The notes: generated by a model from the letters alone, not told the origin. A stretch of 16,742 nt of DNA from a bacterium (GCA_905221545.1 CAJNDO010000017.1:1-16742); one strand, 5' to 3'; positions 1 through 8,641 are shown, counted from the stretch's first letter. Numbers and translations are program-made.

Positions 1-76
1 CGAACACAGAAGTTAAGCCCTAGAACGCCGGAAGTAGTTGGGGGTTGCCCCCTGTGAGATATGGAAGTCGCTTAGC
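1..76 (+). rRNA. rrf: 5S ribosomal RNA, 3' part
   Basis: The window opens inside 5S rRNA. The conserved segment with CGAACACAGAAGTTAAGCCC is followed by the helix around GGGGGTTGCCCCC and the terminal GGAAGTCGCTTAGC, which closes the molecule at about 76. Roughly 40 nt of the 5' end lie outside the window. It is the last rRNA of an operon and is followed after 5 nt by tRNA-Asn. In pneumococcus the matching rRNA operon lies next to a comX copy, which would be upstream of this window (recalled, not visible). Confidence 0.95.
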
Positions 77-81
77 TTTAT

Positions 82-155
82 TCCGCCATAGCTCAGTTGG
101 TAGTAGCGCATGACTGTTAATCATGATGTCGTAGGTTCGAGTCCTACTGGCGGAG
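82..155 (+). tRNA. tRNA-Asn (GTT anticodon)
   Basis: Full cloverleaf: acceptor arms TCCGCCA (82-88) and TGGCGGA (148-154) with discriminator G155; anticodon stem CATGA/TCATG (109-113/121-125) closing the loop CTGTTAA with anticodon GTT at 116-118; T arm with GGTTCGAGTCC. The D stem has the weak pairing usual for this streptococcal tRNA. The CCA end is not encoded. It is co-transcribed with the rRNA operon. Confidence 0.96.
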
Positions 156-163
156 TAGTTAAT

Positions 164-188
164 AAAAGGAGGTTTCGACCTCTTTTTT
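164..188 (+). terminator. Intrinsic terminator of the rRNA-tRNA operon
   Basis: Stem AAAAGGAGGT / ACCTCTTTTT closes the stable tetraloop TTCG (174-177) and runs into a T stretch. It sits 8 nt after the tRNA. Confidence 0.88.
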
Positions 189-204
189 GTTATCTAATTA
201 ATAA

Positions 205-850
205 GGCTCTTTGTCAACTGTAGTGGGTTGAAGAAAAGTTAAGATCGAGAAAGGACACATTTCGTCCTTTCTTTTTTGATGTTGAGAGCGATAAAAATCC
301 GTTTTTTGAAGTTTTCAAAGTTCCTAAAACCAAAGGCATTTCGTTTGATAAGCTTAATGAGATTATTCGTTGATTCCAATTTGGCGTTGGAATAGGATAA
401 TTGAAGAGCGTTGATAATCTTCTCTTTATCCTTGAGAAAAGTTTTAAAGACAGTCTGAAAAAGGGGATGAACCTGTTTTAGATTGTCCTCAATAAGTCCG
501 AAAAATTTGTCTGGCTCCTTGTTCTGAAAGTGAAAGAGTAAGAGTTGATAGTGTTCTCTATTTTCTTGAGAGTATGCAAGGAGCTTTGCGAGAATCTCAT
601 TATACGATCTCTCTGGAATCAAAGTCCTGCGCAACGAAGCTCAACTTTCCTTTCTTGAAGCTGTATTCCTCCCAAGCAATGTGATTTGGAAGGAAAGATA
701 GATCAGTCTTGAATGCTTTCAATTTACGAATGACTGTCGAAGTAGAGATAGATAGACTTTCTGTAATAGCTGTCATAGGGACTTTCTCGATTAATTTTGA
801 GTAATTTTCTGCTTGACTATGGTCGCAATTTGGTGTTTATTTTTAATGAG
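205..850 (-). mobile_element. Decayed ISL3-family (IS1167-like) insertion sequence
   Basis: The left edge GGCTCTTTGTCAACTGTAGT resembles the terminal inverted repeat of IS1167-type elements. Transposase fragments follow on the minus strand. I find no matching inverted repeat on the right, where homology fades near 850, so the element is truncated there. With the internal deletion and frameshifts described for its transposase it cannot move by itself. Its place between an rRNA operon and comW matches a known insertion hot spot in pneumococcus (recollection). Confidence 0.8.
239..848 (-). pseudogene. ISL3-family transposase, frameshifted and internally deleted
   Basis: Read on the minus strand, three pieces can be joined. 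An N-terminal scrap near 848-790 contains KHQIATIVKQKITQ. A middle piece near 790-613 in another frame contains MTAITESLSISTSTVIRKLK and SFKKGKLSFVAQDFDS. The C-terminal piece (to 239) carries LLLFHFQNKEP, SNAKLESTNNLIKLIKRNAF and ends CVLSRS. The C-terminal block is the conserved end of the ISL3 DDE transposase. The stretch expected between QDFDS and the NEIL/LLAYSQ segment, probably over 100 residues including most of the DDE core, is missing, so the protein is dead. The best remaining frame is 131 codons and starts at a TTG of no significance. Confidence 0.85.
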
Positions 851-1035
851 TTATTTAGTATAAATTATTTGGAATTTTTTATACTACAAAATTAAAACCA
901 TAATATCTTTAGTAGATTTAACCAATAAAAATATTGTAAATCTAAAAATTTTAAGGAGACCTTTTTAGGTCTTTAATGGTTTGAAATTTATTTAAGATAT
1001 TTGTTTCTATTATGTCTATCTTTCTCATTTTTTAT
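849..1035. other. AT-rich spacer, no gene seen
   Basis: A very AT-rich stretch between the IS remnant and the comW promoter. It contains one short perfect hairpin, AGACCT-TTTT-AGGTCT (957-972), without a real T-tract, and no open frame with a ribosome site. I see no other signal. Confidence 0.5.
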
Positions 1036-1102
1036 TTTGTTGAGGTTGGTATTTGAGCAATTCAGGAATTGTTACTAACTTTTTATAATTTTTTGTTAGA
1101 AT
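1036..1102 (+). promoter_or_regulatory. ComE-box promoter of comW
   Basis: Two direct imperfect repeats, TTTGTTGAG (1036-1044) and GCAATTCAG (1057-1065), are 21 bp apart. They are followed by 31 nt and then TAGAAT (1097-1102) as the -10. This 9-12-9 arrangement and the 31-nt gap are those I recall for the ComE-activated comCDE promoter. A TATAAT at 1084-1089 is also present but does not fit the spacing. Expected behaviour: induction by CSP through phosphorylated ComE. Confidence 0.75.
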
Positions 1103-1133
1103 AAGGTCATAAAAAGTAAAGGAGTGTATGCTT

Positions 1134-1370
1134 ATGCTACAAAGTATCTATGATCAGATGACTGATTTCTATGACAGTATCGAAGAAGAGTATGCTACTT
1201 TCTTTGATAATAATTGGGAATGGGAACATTTTCATTTTAAATTTTTGATTTATTATTTAGTTCGATATGGTATTGGGTGTCGTAGGGATTTTATCGTTTA
1301 CCATTATCGTGTTGCTTATCGTTTGTATCTTGAAAAGATGATAATGAATCGAGGTTTTATTTCTTGTTAA
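1134..1370 (+). CDS. comW: ComW, activator of the alternative sigma factor ComX
   Basis: A 78-residue acidic and aromatic protein, the usual ComW length. The second half (FLIYYLVRYGIGCRRDFIVY through EKMIMNRGFISC) matches pneumococcal ComW as I remember it almost residue for residue, while the first half diverges (WEWEHFHFKF region). ComW is made early in competence; it protects ComX from ClpEP degradation and helps it bind core RNA polymerase. Two in-frame ATGs exist. The one at 1134 lies 9 nt after AAAGGAG (1118-1124), whereas the one at 1128 is only 3 nt away, so 1134 is chosen. It is monocistronic, with a ComE box upstream and a terminator downstream. Confidence 0.95.
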   Translation: MLQSIYDQMTDFYDSIEEEYATFFDNNWEWEHFHFKFLIYYLVRYGIGCRRDFIVYHYRVAYRLYLEKMIMNRGFISC

Positions 1371-1378
1371 GATAGAAC

Positions 1379-1408
1379 GAGTGAATTCCCGAACGAATTT
1401 ACTCTTTT
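1379..1408 (+). terminator. Terminator after comW
   Basis: A 10-bp stem GAGTGAATTC / GAATTTACTC (one G-T pair) with a 6-nt loop is followed by TTTT. It separates comW from purA. Confidence 0.7.
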
Positions 1409-1531
1409 ACGGAATAATTATGATAAATAGCTGTTAATTTTTCTATAATATTTTTTAATAGTTGGAAATAGAAAATCTTTCTATTGTTTCTTCTTGATAA
1501 AAAGGCGATTTTTTCTTATAATAAATTGTAA

Positions 1532-2887
<1,356 letters not shown>

Positions 2888-2893
2888 GAGATT

Positions 2894-2926
2894 TTTAAGA
2901 TTTGTTTAAGATAGGTCGGGTATACT
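2894..2926 (+). promoter_or_regulatory. CiaR-activated promoter
   Basis: A perfect direct repeat TTTAAG-N5-TTTAAG (2894-2899 and 2905-2910) occupies the -35 region, 10 nt before the -10 TATACT (2921-2926). This is the known binding site and placement of the response regulator CiaR at activated promoters in mitis-group streptococci. Confidence 0.92.
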
Positions 2927-2932
2927 ATAGAC

Positions 2933-3032
2933 AGTTACAAGAAGACCTCCTAACTTGTTGTAACAAATATCCTAAACTTTTCTTTTTCATAATAATCTCC
3001 CTATAGAGTCACCGCATTCGGTGGCTTTTTTT
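2933..3032 (+). ncRNA. Cia-dependent small RNA (csRNA, ccn family)
   Basis: Transcription from the CiaR promoter should start near 2933 and end at the terminator T-run, giving about 100 nt, within the csRNA size range. The 5' hairpin has stem GTTACAA/TTGTAAC (2934-2940/2958-2964), and its loop carries ACCTCCT (2945-2951), complementary to a Shine-Dalgarno sequence. A second pyrimidine-rich, SD-complementary stretch ATCTCCCT lies in the unpaired linker near 2995-3002. Pneumococcus has five such RNAs (ccnA to ccnE), which pair with ribosome sites of targets including comC and so dampen competence. Which ccn this is I cannot say from sequence alone. Confidence 0.88.
3007..3032 (+). terminator. 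Terminator of the csRNA
   Basis: Stem AGTCACCG / CGGTGGCT with loop CATT, followed by seven T. It forms the 3' hairpin of the csRNA and insulates tadA from purA. Confidence 0.92.
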
Positions 3033-3045
3033 GTGTTGGGATTCA

Positions 3046-3054
3046 TGATATAAT
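3046..3054 (+). promoter_or_regulatory. Extended -10 promoter of tadA
   Basis: TGaTATAAT (3046-3054) lies 32 nt before the tadA ATG. No clear -35 is present; the TG extension compensates for that. Confidence 0.6.
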
Positions 3055-3086
3055 AATAAAATCGATAAGTAGGAAAAGGGAAACGG

Positions 3087-3554
3087 ATGAATTATACAGT
3101 TGAAGAAAAAGAAGTCTTTATGAGGGAGGCTTTGAGAGAGGCTGAGATTGCTCTTGAACACGATGAAATTCCAATTGGTTGTGTGATTGTCAAAGATGGG
3201 GAAATCATTGGTCGTGGACATAATGCGCGTGAGGAACTGCAGCGAGCGGTTATGCATGCGGAGATTATGGCTATAGAGAATGCGAACCTGAGTGAGGAGA
3301 GCTGGCGCTTGCTAGATTGCACGCTTTTTGTTACCATTGAGCCTTGTGTAATGTGTAGTGGGGCGATTGGGCTTGCCCGTATTCCAAACGTGGTCTATGG
3401 GGCTAAAAACCAGAAATTTGGCGCTGCTGGGAGTTTGTACGATATTTTGACAGATGAGCGTCTCAACCATCGTGTGGAGGTTGAAACGGGAATTTTGGAA
3501 GATGAATGCGCAGCTATTATGCAGGATTTTTTTAGAAATAGACGGAAAAAATAA
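3087..3554 (+). CDS. tadA: tRNA-specific adenosine deaminase
   Basis: It deaminates adenosine 34 of tRNA-Arg(ACG) to inosine so that the anticodon reads CGU, CGC and CGA. The 155-residue protein is a one-domain cytidine-deaminase fold. The zinc and catalytic motif HAE (His57, Glu59 as proton shuttle) and PCVMC (Cys87, Cys90) are intact, and the IPIGCVIV segment precedes them, as in TadA. The ATG at 3087 is the first in frame and follows a purine-rich AAAAGGGA. It is followed closely by the SRP RNA gene, an arrangement seen in other streptococci. Confidence 0.96.
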   Translation: MNYTVEEKEVFMREALREAEIALEHDEIPIGCVIVKDGEIIGRGHNAREELQRAVMHAEIMAIENANLSEESWRLLDCTLFVTIEPCVMCSGAIGLARIPNVVYGAKNQKFGAAGSLYDILTDERLNHRVEVETGILEDECAAIMQDFFRNRRKK

Positions 3555-3580
3555 TTTTTCTTTTAAAATGAATAGGAATG

Positions 3581-3589
3581 TGATATAAT
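3581..3589 (+). promoter_or_regulatory. Extended -10 promoter of the SRP RNA
   Basis: TGaTATAAT (3581-3589) sits 27 nt after tadA, at the right distance for a start near 3595-3597. Confidence 0.7.
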
Positions 3590-3594
3590 AAACA

Positions 3595-3675
3595 GTGGAG
3601 CAACAGTTCTGCGTGAAGCGGGTCAGGGGAGGAATCCAGCAGCCCTAAGCGATTTGAATTGTGTGCTCTTTTTTT
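3595..3675 (+). ncRNA. ffs: Signal recognition particle RNA, small bacterial type
   Basis: The conserved apical domain is plain: GGTCAGGGGAGGAATCCAGC followed by AGCCC. It has the GGAA tetraloop closed by GGA/TCC and the symmetric internal loop that binds the M domain of Ffh. The 5' GAGCAACA and 3' TGTGTGCTC segments pair to close the hairpin, and a T-run (3669-3675) ends it. At about 80 nt it is the short 4.5S-like form of streptococci, without an Alu domain. The exact 5' end is inferred from the promoter. Confidence 0.93.
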
Positions 3676-3684
3676 CGTGCTTTT

Positions 3685-3692
3685 TCCGAATA
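3685..3692 (+). promoter_or_regulatory. ComX box (cin-box/combox) of the dut-radA operon
   Basis: TCCGAATA, one base from the consensus TACGAATA, lies behind a T-rich stretch as usual for ComX promoters, 49 nt before dut. radA is a known late competence gene in pneumococcus, so this box fits. An AT-rich segment between box and gene (3693-3730) may also carry a vegetative promoter, but I cannot assign one. Confidence 0.75.
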
Positions 3693-3740
3693 AATAAGAT
3701 AGAATAATCTAGAATAAATGATAATAGAAAAGAGAAGATG

Positions 3741-4184
3741 ATGAAAATTCGTGGTTTTGAATTGGTTTCGACTTTTACAGATGAAAATTTATTGCCGAAG
3801 CGTGAGACAGCGCATGCGGCTGGTTACGACTTAAAGGTTGCTGTGCGTACGGTTATTGCGCCAGGAGAGATTGTCTTGGTTCCGACAGGGGTTAAGGCTT
3901 ATATGCAGCCGACTGAGGTTCTCTACCTCTATGATCGTTCTTCAAACCCTCGTAAGAAGGGCTTAGTCTTGATTAACTCAGTTGGGGTCATTGATGGGGA
4001 TTATTATGGAAATCCTGGCAATGAGGGGCATATTTTTGCGCAGATGAAGAATATCACAGACCAAGAGGTTGTTCTTGAAGTTGGGGAACGTGTTGTTCAG
4101 GCTGTCTTTGCTCCTTTCTTAATTGCAGATGGAGATGCGGCTGATGGAGTTCGAACTGGTGGTTTTGGTTCAACTGGTCACTAG
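3741..4184 (+). CDS. dut: dUTP diphosphatase (dUTPase)
   Basis: It hydrolyses dUTP to dUMP and PPi, keeping uracil out of DNA and feeding dTMP synthesis. The 147-residue trimeric-type dUTPase shows its five motifs in order: AGYDL, DRSS, GVIDGDYYG, GERVVQ and the C-terminal phosphate-binding RTGGFGSTG. Two ATGs are adjacent (3738 and 3741); 3741 is preferred for its spacing from AAAGAGAAG (3728-3736) and because family members begin MKIRGFEL. It is the first gene of the ComX-box operon. Its stop is 1 nt from the next start, implying translational coupling. Confidence 0.95.
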   Translation: MKIRGFELVSTFTDENLLPKRETAHAAGYDLKVAVRTVIAPGEIVLVPTGVKAYMQPTEVLYLYDRSSNPRKKGLVLINSVGVIDGDYYGNPGNEGHIFAQMKNITDQEVVLEVGERVVQAVFAPFLIADGDAADGVRTGGFGSTGH

Positions 4185-4185
4185 G

Positions 4186-4701
4186 ATGAAGATTATCTTT
4201 GTACGCCACGGGGAGCCAGATTACCGTGAGTTAGAGGAGCGTTCTTATACGGGATTTGGGATAGATTTGGCACCCTTGTCTGAGAAGGGACGGCAGCAAG
4301 CTCAGGAACTGAGCACCAATCCTTTACTCCCTTCAGCTGAAATAATCATATCTTCTGCAGTCACAAGAGCTTTAGAAACGGCTTCTTATGTGGTTTGTGC
4401 TACGGGTCTTCCTTTAAGAGTAGAGCCTTTGTTACATGAATGGCAGGTCTATGAAAGTGGCACAGATAATTTTGAAAAAGCTCGTACTATGTTTCTAGAA
4501 AATAATGGGGAGTTAATTCCTAATAGTCCTGTTCAATATGAGACAGCTGAAGAGATGAAGTCTCGTTTTCTAGAATGCATGGGTAAGTATCGAGATTACC
4601 AGACCGTGATAGTGGTAACTCACAACATGCTTATGCGCCAGTTTGTGCCAAATGAGAAGATTGATTTTTGCCAAGTGATTGAGTGTGAGTTAGAGATATA
4701 G
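4186..4701 (+). CDS. Histidine phosphatase superfamily protein
   Basis: The 171-residue protein begins with the RHG motif (VRHGE, Arg7 and phospho-acceptor His8). It also shows [11 protein letters not shown] (Arg61), an acidic candidate in LLHEW (Glu85) and the second catalytic His in VVTHNM (His146). These define the phosphoglycerate mutase-like phosphatase fold. The substrate is unknown; the place between dut and radA suggests a role tied to competence or nucleotide metabolism, but this is only context. The start at 4186, directly after the dut stop, is chosen because the protein then opens with the family's [10 protein letters not shown]; a longer frame from 4123 overlaps dut and adds nothing conserved. 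Confidence 0.88.
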   Translation: MKIIFVRHGEPDYRELEERSYTGFGIDLAPLSEKGRQQAQELSTNPLLPSAEIIISSAVTRALETASYVVCATGLPLRVEPLLHEWQVYESGTDNFEKARTMFLENNGELIPNSPVQYETAEEMKSRFLECMGKYRDYQTVIVVTHNMLMRQFVPNEKIDFCQVIECELEI

Positions 4702-4714
4702 AAAGAGGTTTATC

Positions 4715-6076
4715 ATCGCAAAGAAAAAAGCGACATTTGTGTGTCAAAATTGTGAATATAATTCACCTAAGTATCTGGGACGATGCCCCAACTGTGGGTC
4801 TTGGTCTTCTTTTGTAGAAGAGGTTGAGGTTGCCGAGGTCAAGAATGCGCGTGTGTCATTGACAGGGGAGAAAACCAAGCCCATGAAACTGGCTGAGGTG
4901 ACTTCCATCAATGTCAATCGAACTAAGACAGAGATGGAAGAATTCAACCGTGTACTTGGAGGCGGAGTGGTACCAGGAAGTCTCGTCCTCATCGGTGGGG
5001 ACCCTGGAATTGGGAAATCAACGCTTCTCCTACAAGTTTCGACCCAGTTGTCTCAAGTAGGGACTGTTCTCTATGTCAGTGGGGAGGAGTCTGCCCAGCA
5101 GATTAAGTTACGAGCAGAGCGCTTGGGTGATATCGATAGCGAGTTTTATCTCTATGCAGAGACCAATATGCAGAGTGTTCGTGCTGAGGTGGAGCGCATC
5201 CAGCCAGATTTCCTCATTATTGACTCTATCCAGACCATTATGTCTCCTGAGATTTCAGGGGTGCAAGGATCTGTGTCTCAAGTCCGTGAGGTGACGGCTG
5301 AACTCATGCAACTGGCCAAAACCAATAACATTGCCATCTTTATCGTCGGCCATGTGACCAAGGAAGGAACCTTGGCTGGTCCACGTATGTTGGAGCATAT
5401 GGTGGATACGGTGCTTTACTTTGAAGGGGAGCGCCACCATACTTTTCGTATTTTGAGAGCGGTCAAAAACCGTTTTGGCTCCACCAATGAGATTGGGATT
5501 TTTGAGATGCAGTCGGGTGGTCTGGTTGAGGTACTCAATCCGAGTCAAGTTTTCCTAGAGGAGCGTTTGGATGGAGCGACTGGTTCGTCAATCGTTGTGA
5601 CCATGGAAGGGACACGTCCTATTCTAGCGGAGGTACAGGCTTTGGTGACACCGACCATGTTTGGAAATGCCAAGCGTACTACGACAGGGCTTGATTTTAA
5701 TCGTGCTAGCTTGATTATGGCTGTTTTGGAAAAGCGTGCAGGTCTTCTCTTGCAAAATCAGGATGCCTATCTCAAATCTGCTGGCGGTGTCAAATTGGAT
5801 GAGCCTGCCATTGACTTGGCCGTTGCAGTTGCCATTGCTTCGAGCTACAAGGACAAGCCTACCAATCCTCAGGAATGTTTTGTAGGCGAACTGGGCTTGA
5901 CAGGAGAGATTCGGCGCGTGAATCGTATCGAGCAACGCATCAATGAAGCTGCTAAGCTTGGATTTACTAAGATTTATGTACCTAAGAATTCCTTGACAGG
6001 AATCACTCCTCCCAAGGAAATACAGGTCATTGGTGTGACAACGATTCAGGAGGTTTTGAAAAAGGTCTTTGCATAA
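4715..6076 (+). CDS. radA: DNA branch-migration helicase RadA (Sms)
   Basis: RadA extends RecA-made D-loops and is required for efficient transformation and repair. With a start at 4715 the protein has 453 residues. It contains an N-terminal zinc ribbon (Cys10, Cys13, Cys24, Cys27), a RecA-like ATPase with Walker [11 protein letters not shown] (residues 94-103), the VKNRFG motif characteristic of RadA, and a C-terminal Lon-like domain. The start is unusual: the family N-terminus [12 protein letters not shown] is encoded, but the codon before it is ATC (4715), preceded by another ATC. Upstream to a TAG stop (4691) there is no ATG, GTG or TTG. AAAGAGG (4702-4708) is 6 nt from the ATC. A GTG at 4739 is the alternative but has no ribosome site and loses the basic N-terminus. 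It is the third gene of the ComX-box operon, 13 nt after the phosphatase. Confidence 0.94.
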   Translation: MAKKKATFVCQNCEYNSPKYLGRCPNCGSWSSFVEEVEVAEVKNARVSLTGEKTKPMKLAEVTSINVNRTKTEMEEFNRVLGGGVVPGSLVLIGGDPGIGKSTLLLQVSTQLSQVGTVLYVSGEESAQQIKLRAERLGDIDSEFYLYAETNMQSVRAEVERIQPDFLIIDSIQTIMSPEISGVQGSVSQVREVTAELMQLAKTNNIAIFIVGHVTKEGTLAGPRMLEHMVDTVLYFEGERHHTFRILRAVKNRFGSTNEIGIFEMQSGGLVEVLNPSQVFLEERLDGATGSSIVVTMEGTRPILAEVQALVTPTMFGNAKRTTTGLDFNRASLIMAVLEKRAGLLLQNQDAYLKSAGGVKLDEPAIDLAVAVAIASSYKDKPTNPQECFVGELGLTGEIRRVNRIEQRINEAAKLGFTKIYVPKNSLTGITPPKEIQVIGVTTIQEVLKKVFA

Positions 6077-6079
6077 TCC

Positions 6080-6108
6080 GTGACAAATCCTCTTAAAAAT
6101 GATAAGAT
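6080..6108 (+). promoter_or_regulatory. Promoter of the carbonic anhydrase gene
   Basis: GTGACA (6080-6085), 17 nt, then TGaTAAGAT with -10 at 6103-6108. It lets this gene be expressed outside the competence operon. Confidence 0.6.
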
Positions 6109-6148
6109 AGGAGAAATATTTGACTATCAAATTTTCAAGGAGGGAATC

Positions 6149-6646
6149 GTGTCGTATTTTGAACAGTTTATGCAAGCCAATCAGGCTTATGTTGCCCTAC
6201 ATGGGCAGTTAAATCTGCCACTTAAACCAAAAACAAGAGTAGCTATTGTGACCTGTATGGACTCACGTTTGCACGTTGCGCAAGCTCTAGGTTTGGCACT
6301 TGGGGATGCTCATATCTTGCGGAATGCAGGTGGTCGAGTGACCGAGGACATGATTCGTTCGCTGGTGATTTCCCAGCAACAAATGGGGACAAGAGAGATT
6401 GTGGTATTGCACCATACAGACTGTGGTGCCCAGACTTTTGAAAATGGTCCTTTTCAGGAGTATCTGAAAGAGGAACTAGGTGTCGATGTGTCAGACCAGG
6501 ACTTTTTGCCCTTCCAAGATATAGAAGAGAGTGTGAGAGAGGATATGCAACTGCTTATCGAATCTCCCCTAATACCAGACGATGTCATTATCTCTGGTGC
6601 TATTTACGATGTGGATACAGGAAGTATGACAGTCGTAGAATTGTAA
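6149..6646 (+). CDS. Beta-class carbonic anhydrase
   Basis: It interconverts CO2 and bicarbonate, supplying bicarbonate for biosynthesis; the pneumococcal homologue is needed in ambient CO2. The 165-residue protein has the zinc-site motifs CMDSR (Cys36, Asp38, Arg40) and HHTDC (His89, Cys92), and ILRNAGG between them. The start is GTG at 6149, 4 nt after AAGGAGGG (6137-6144). A longer frame from 6080 would begin inside the promoter and add a non-conserved stretch, so it is rejected. The gene lies 72 nt after radA with its own promoter; read-through from the ComX-box operon is possible. Confidence 0.93.
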   Translation: MSYFEQFMQANQAYVALHGQLNLPLKPKTRVAIVTCMDSRLHVAQALGLALGDAHILRNAGGRVTEDMIRSLVISQQQMGTREIVVLHHTDCGAQTFENGPFQEYLKEELGVDVSDQDFLPFQDIEESVREDMQLLIESPLIPDDVIISGAIYDVDTGSMTVVEL

Positions 6647-6670
6647 ATACTTTATTTAGAAAGAAAGTGT

Positions 6671-7486
6671 ATGAAGAAAAACAGTATTTTATTTATTTTT
6701 ATTTTATTGCTCTGTATTGGTTTACAGTATGAAACCATCTACTATACGGATGGTTCGATGTCAGCTGCAGAATATAGACTAATGGGAGTTTCTATCTTTC
6801 TAGCTCTCTTTTACATGATTCCGGCTCTTTATTTCCTTTTCCGTATTGGGAAAAAATGGGAATTGCCAAAGAATGCCTTGATTTTATCTTTATTGGGTGG
6901 GATGTTCCTTTCAGGTTGGTTATCTAGCTTTGCGAATACCTATATCCATGATTTACTGGGTGTTCTTTTCCCAGATAGTGCATTTTTAAATGCCTTTGAA
7001 AGTGCTATTGTGGCTCCTTTGGTAGAAGAGCCGTTGAAATTGTTGCCACTTGTTTTTGTTTTGGCTTTGATTCCTGTGCGAAAATTAAAATCTTTGTTTT
7101 TACTAGGGATTGCTTCTGGTTTGGGATTCCAAATGATTGAGGATATTGGCTACATTCGTACGGATTTACCAGAGGGATTTGACTTTACTATTTCGAGAAT
7201 TTTAGAGCGTATTATCTCAGGAATTGCTTCTCACTGGACTTTTTCAGGTTTGGCGGTAGTAGGTGTTTACTTGCTTTACAGAGCCTATAAAGGGCAGAAA
7301 GTTGGCAAGAAACAGGGACTTATTTTCCTAGGTTTAGCCTTGGGAACTCACTTCCTGTTTAATTCTCCTTTTGTGGAGTTGGAGACAGAGTTGCCACTAG
7401 CGATTCCAGTAGTTATGGCTATTACTCTCTATGGTTTTTATCAGGCTTATCGCTTTGTTGAGAAGCACAATGAGTTGATGAACTAG
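6671..7486 (+). CDS. PrsW-family intramembrane metalloprotease
   Basis: A 271-residue membrane protein with about eight hydrophobic segments. It carries the PrsW motifs: VEEPLK (Glu119, Glu120, Lys123), FQMIEDIGY (Glu157, Asp158), SHWTFSG (His188) and GTHFLFN (His227), the glutamates and histidines expected to bind the metal within the membrane. Bacillus PrsW cleaves an anti-sigma factor; the substrate here is unknown and no sigma/anti-sigma pair is in the window. The ribosome site is weak (AGAAAG before ATG 6671). It follows the carbonic anhydrase by 24 nt with no terminator between, so the two are probably co-transcribed. Confidence 0.87.
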   Translation: MKKNSILFIFILLLCIGLQYETIYYTDGSMSAAEYRLMGVSIFLALFYMIPALYFLFRIGKKWELPKNALILSLLGGMFLSGWLSSFANTYIHDLLGVLFPDSAFLNAFESAIVAPLVEEPLKLLPLVFVLALIPVRKLKSLFLLGIASGLGFQMIEDIGYIRTDLPEGFDFTISRILERIISGIASHWTFSGLAVVGVYLLYRAYKGQKVGKKQGLIFLGLALGTHFLFNSPFVELETELPLAIPVVMAITLYGFYQAYRFVEKHNELMN

Positions 7487-7509
7487 AATATTTTTCAAAA
7501 GAATGATGC

Positions 7510-7543
7510 AAGGGTACAAATATAGTGCCCTTCTTTTATTTTT
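7510..7543 (+). terminator. Terminator after the PrsW-like gene
   Basis: An 8-bp stem AAGGGTAC / GTGCCCTT (one G-T pair) with loop AAATATA, followed by CTTTTATTTTT. Confidence 0.82.
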
Positions 7544-7545
7544 GA

Positions 7546-7574
7546 TTGAAAAATAGTGCAAAAAGCGCTACAAT
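7546..7574 (+). promoter_or_regulatory. Promoter of prs
   Basis: TTGAAA (7546-7551), 17-nt spacer, TACAAT (7569-7574). Confidence 0.72.
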
Positions 7575-7589
7575 GGTAGATGGAAAAAT

Positions 7590-7606
7590 CTTGTGAAAAG
7601 CACAAG
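7590..7606 (+). other. Hairpin in the prs leader
   Basis: A perfect 6-bp stem CTTGTG / CACAAG with loop AAAAG lies in the short leader, 13 nt before the ribosome site. It may stabilise the mRNA; no T-run follows, so it is not a terminator. Confidence 0.45.
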
Positions 7607-7631
7607 CGATACATATATACCGGAGGAAATC

Positions 7632-8600
7632 ATGTCTTTTTCTGATTTAAAGCTGTTTGCCCTTTCTTCTAATAAAGAATTGGCAGAACGTGTGGCGCAG
7701 GAGATTGGGATAGAGTTGGGGAAATCAAGTGTTCGCCAATTTTCAGATGGAGAGATTCAGGTCAACATCGAAGAATCAATCCGTGGGAAACACGTCTTTA
7801 TCCTACAATCAACTAGTTCGCCTGTAAATGACAATCTGCTTGAAATTTTGATTATGGTGGATGCTTTGAAGCGTGCGAGTGCAGAATCTGTCAATGTTGT
7901 CATGCCTTATTATGGGTATGCACGTCAGGATAGAAAGGCGAGAGCGCGTGAGCCAATCACTTCAAAACTTGTTGCAAATATGCTTGAAGTAGCTGGGGTG
8001 GATCGTTTATTGACAATCGACTTGCATGCTGCGCAGATTCAAGGATTCTTTGATATTCCTGTGGATCACTTGATGGGAGCTCCTCTGATTGCGGATTATT
8101 TTGAGCGTCGTGGCATGGTTGGTTCTGACTATGTGGTTGTCAGCCCAGACCATGGAGGGGTGACTCGTGCCCGTAAGTTGGCAGAATTTTTGAAAACATC
8201 TATTGCTATCATTGACAAACGTCGTAGCGTTGATAAGATGAATACTAGTGAAGTCATGAACATCATCGGTAAGGTTGAAGGCAAGACTTGTATCTTGATT
8301 GATGATATGATTGATACCGCTGGAACGATTTGTCATGCGGCAGATGCCCTTGCAGAAGCTGGTGCTGTTGAAGTCTATGCAAGCTGTACGCACCCAGTTC
8401 TTTCTGGTCCTGCTATGGACAATATCCAAAAATCAGCTATTAAGAAATTGGTTGTTTTGGATACCATCTATCTGCCAGAAGAGCGTTTGATTGATAAGAT
8501 TGAGCAGATTTCGATCGCTCATCTATTGGGAGATGCTATCGTGCGTATCCATGAAAAACGCCCACTTTCTCCACTTTTCAGTATTGAGAAAAAGATTTAA
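7632..8600 (+). CDS. prs: Ribose-phosphate pyrophosphokinase (PRPP synthetase)
   Basis: It makes PRPP from ribose 5-phosphate and ATP, the entry compound for purine, pyrimidine, histidine and NAD synthesis. The 322-residue class I enzyme shows QFSDGE, the [11 protein letters not shown] flexible-loop region, [25 protein letters not shown] and the PRPP-binding loop DDMIDTAGT (about residues 222-230). The ATG at 7632 follows GGAGGAAA at ideal spacing; a frame extending to 7593 has no ribosome site. It is monocistronic between its own promoter and a strong terminator. It is the housekeeping-type copy by position, as in pneumococcus. Confidence 0.97.
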   Translation: MSFSDLKLFALSSNKELAERVAQEIGIELGKSSVRQFSDGEIQVNIEESIRGKHVFILQSTSSPVNDNLLEILIMVDALKRASAESVNVVMPYYGYARQDRKARAREPITSKLVANMLEVAGVDRLLTIDLHAAQIQGFFDIPVDHLMGAPLIADYFERRGMVGSDYVVVSPDHGGVTRARKLAEFLKTSIAIIDKRRSVDKMNTSEVMNIIGKVEGKTCILIDDMIDTAGTICHAADALAEAGAVEVYASCTHPVLSGPAMDNIQKSAIKKLVVLDTIYLPEERLIDKIEQISIAHLLGDAIVRIHEKRPLSPLFSIEKKI

Positions 8601-8608
8601 TAACCAAG

Positions 8609-8632
8609 CCTGAGATAATTCTCAGGTTTTTT
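8609..8632 (+). terminator. Terminator of prs
   Basis: Perfect 7-bp stem CCTGAGA / TCTCAGG, loop TAAT, six T. Confidence 0.92.
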
Positions 8633-8641
8633 CGTCTCTTT

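Noticed and set aside
4123..4185. Longer start for the histidine phosphatase overlapping dut
   Set aside because: The RHG motif should be near the N-terminus, and [10 protein letters not shown] starts exactly after the dut stop.
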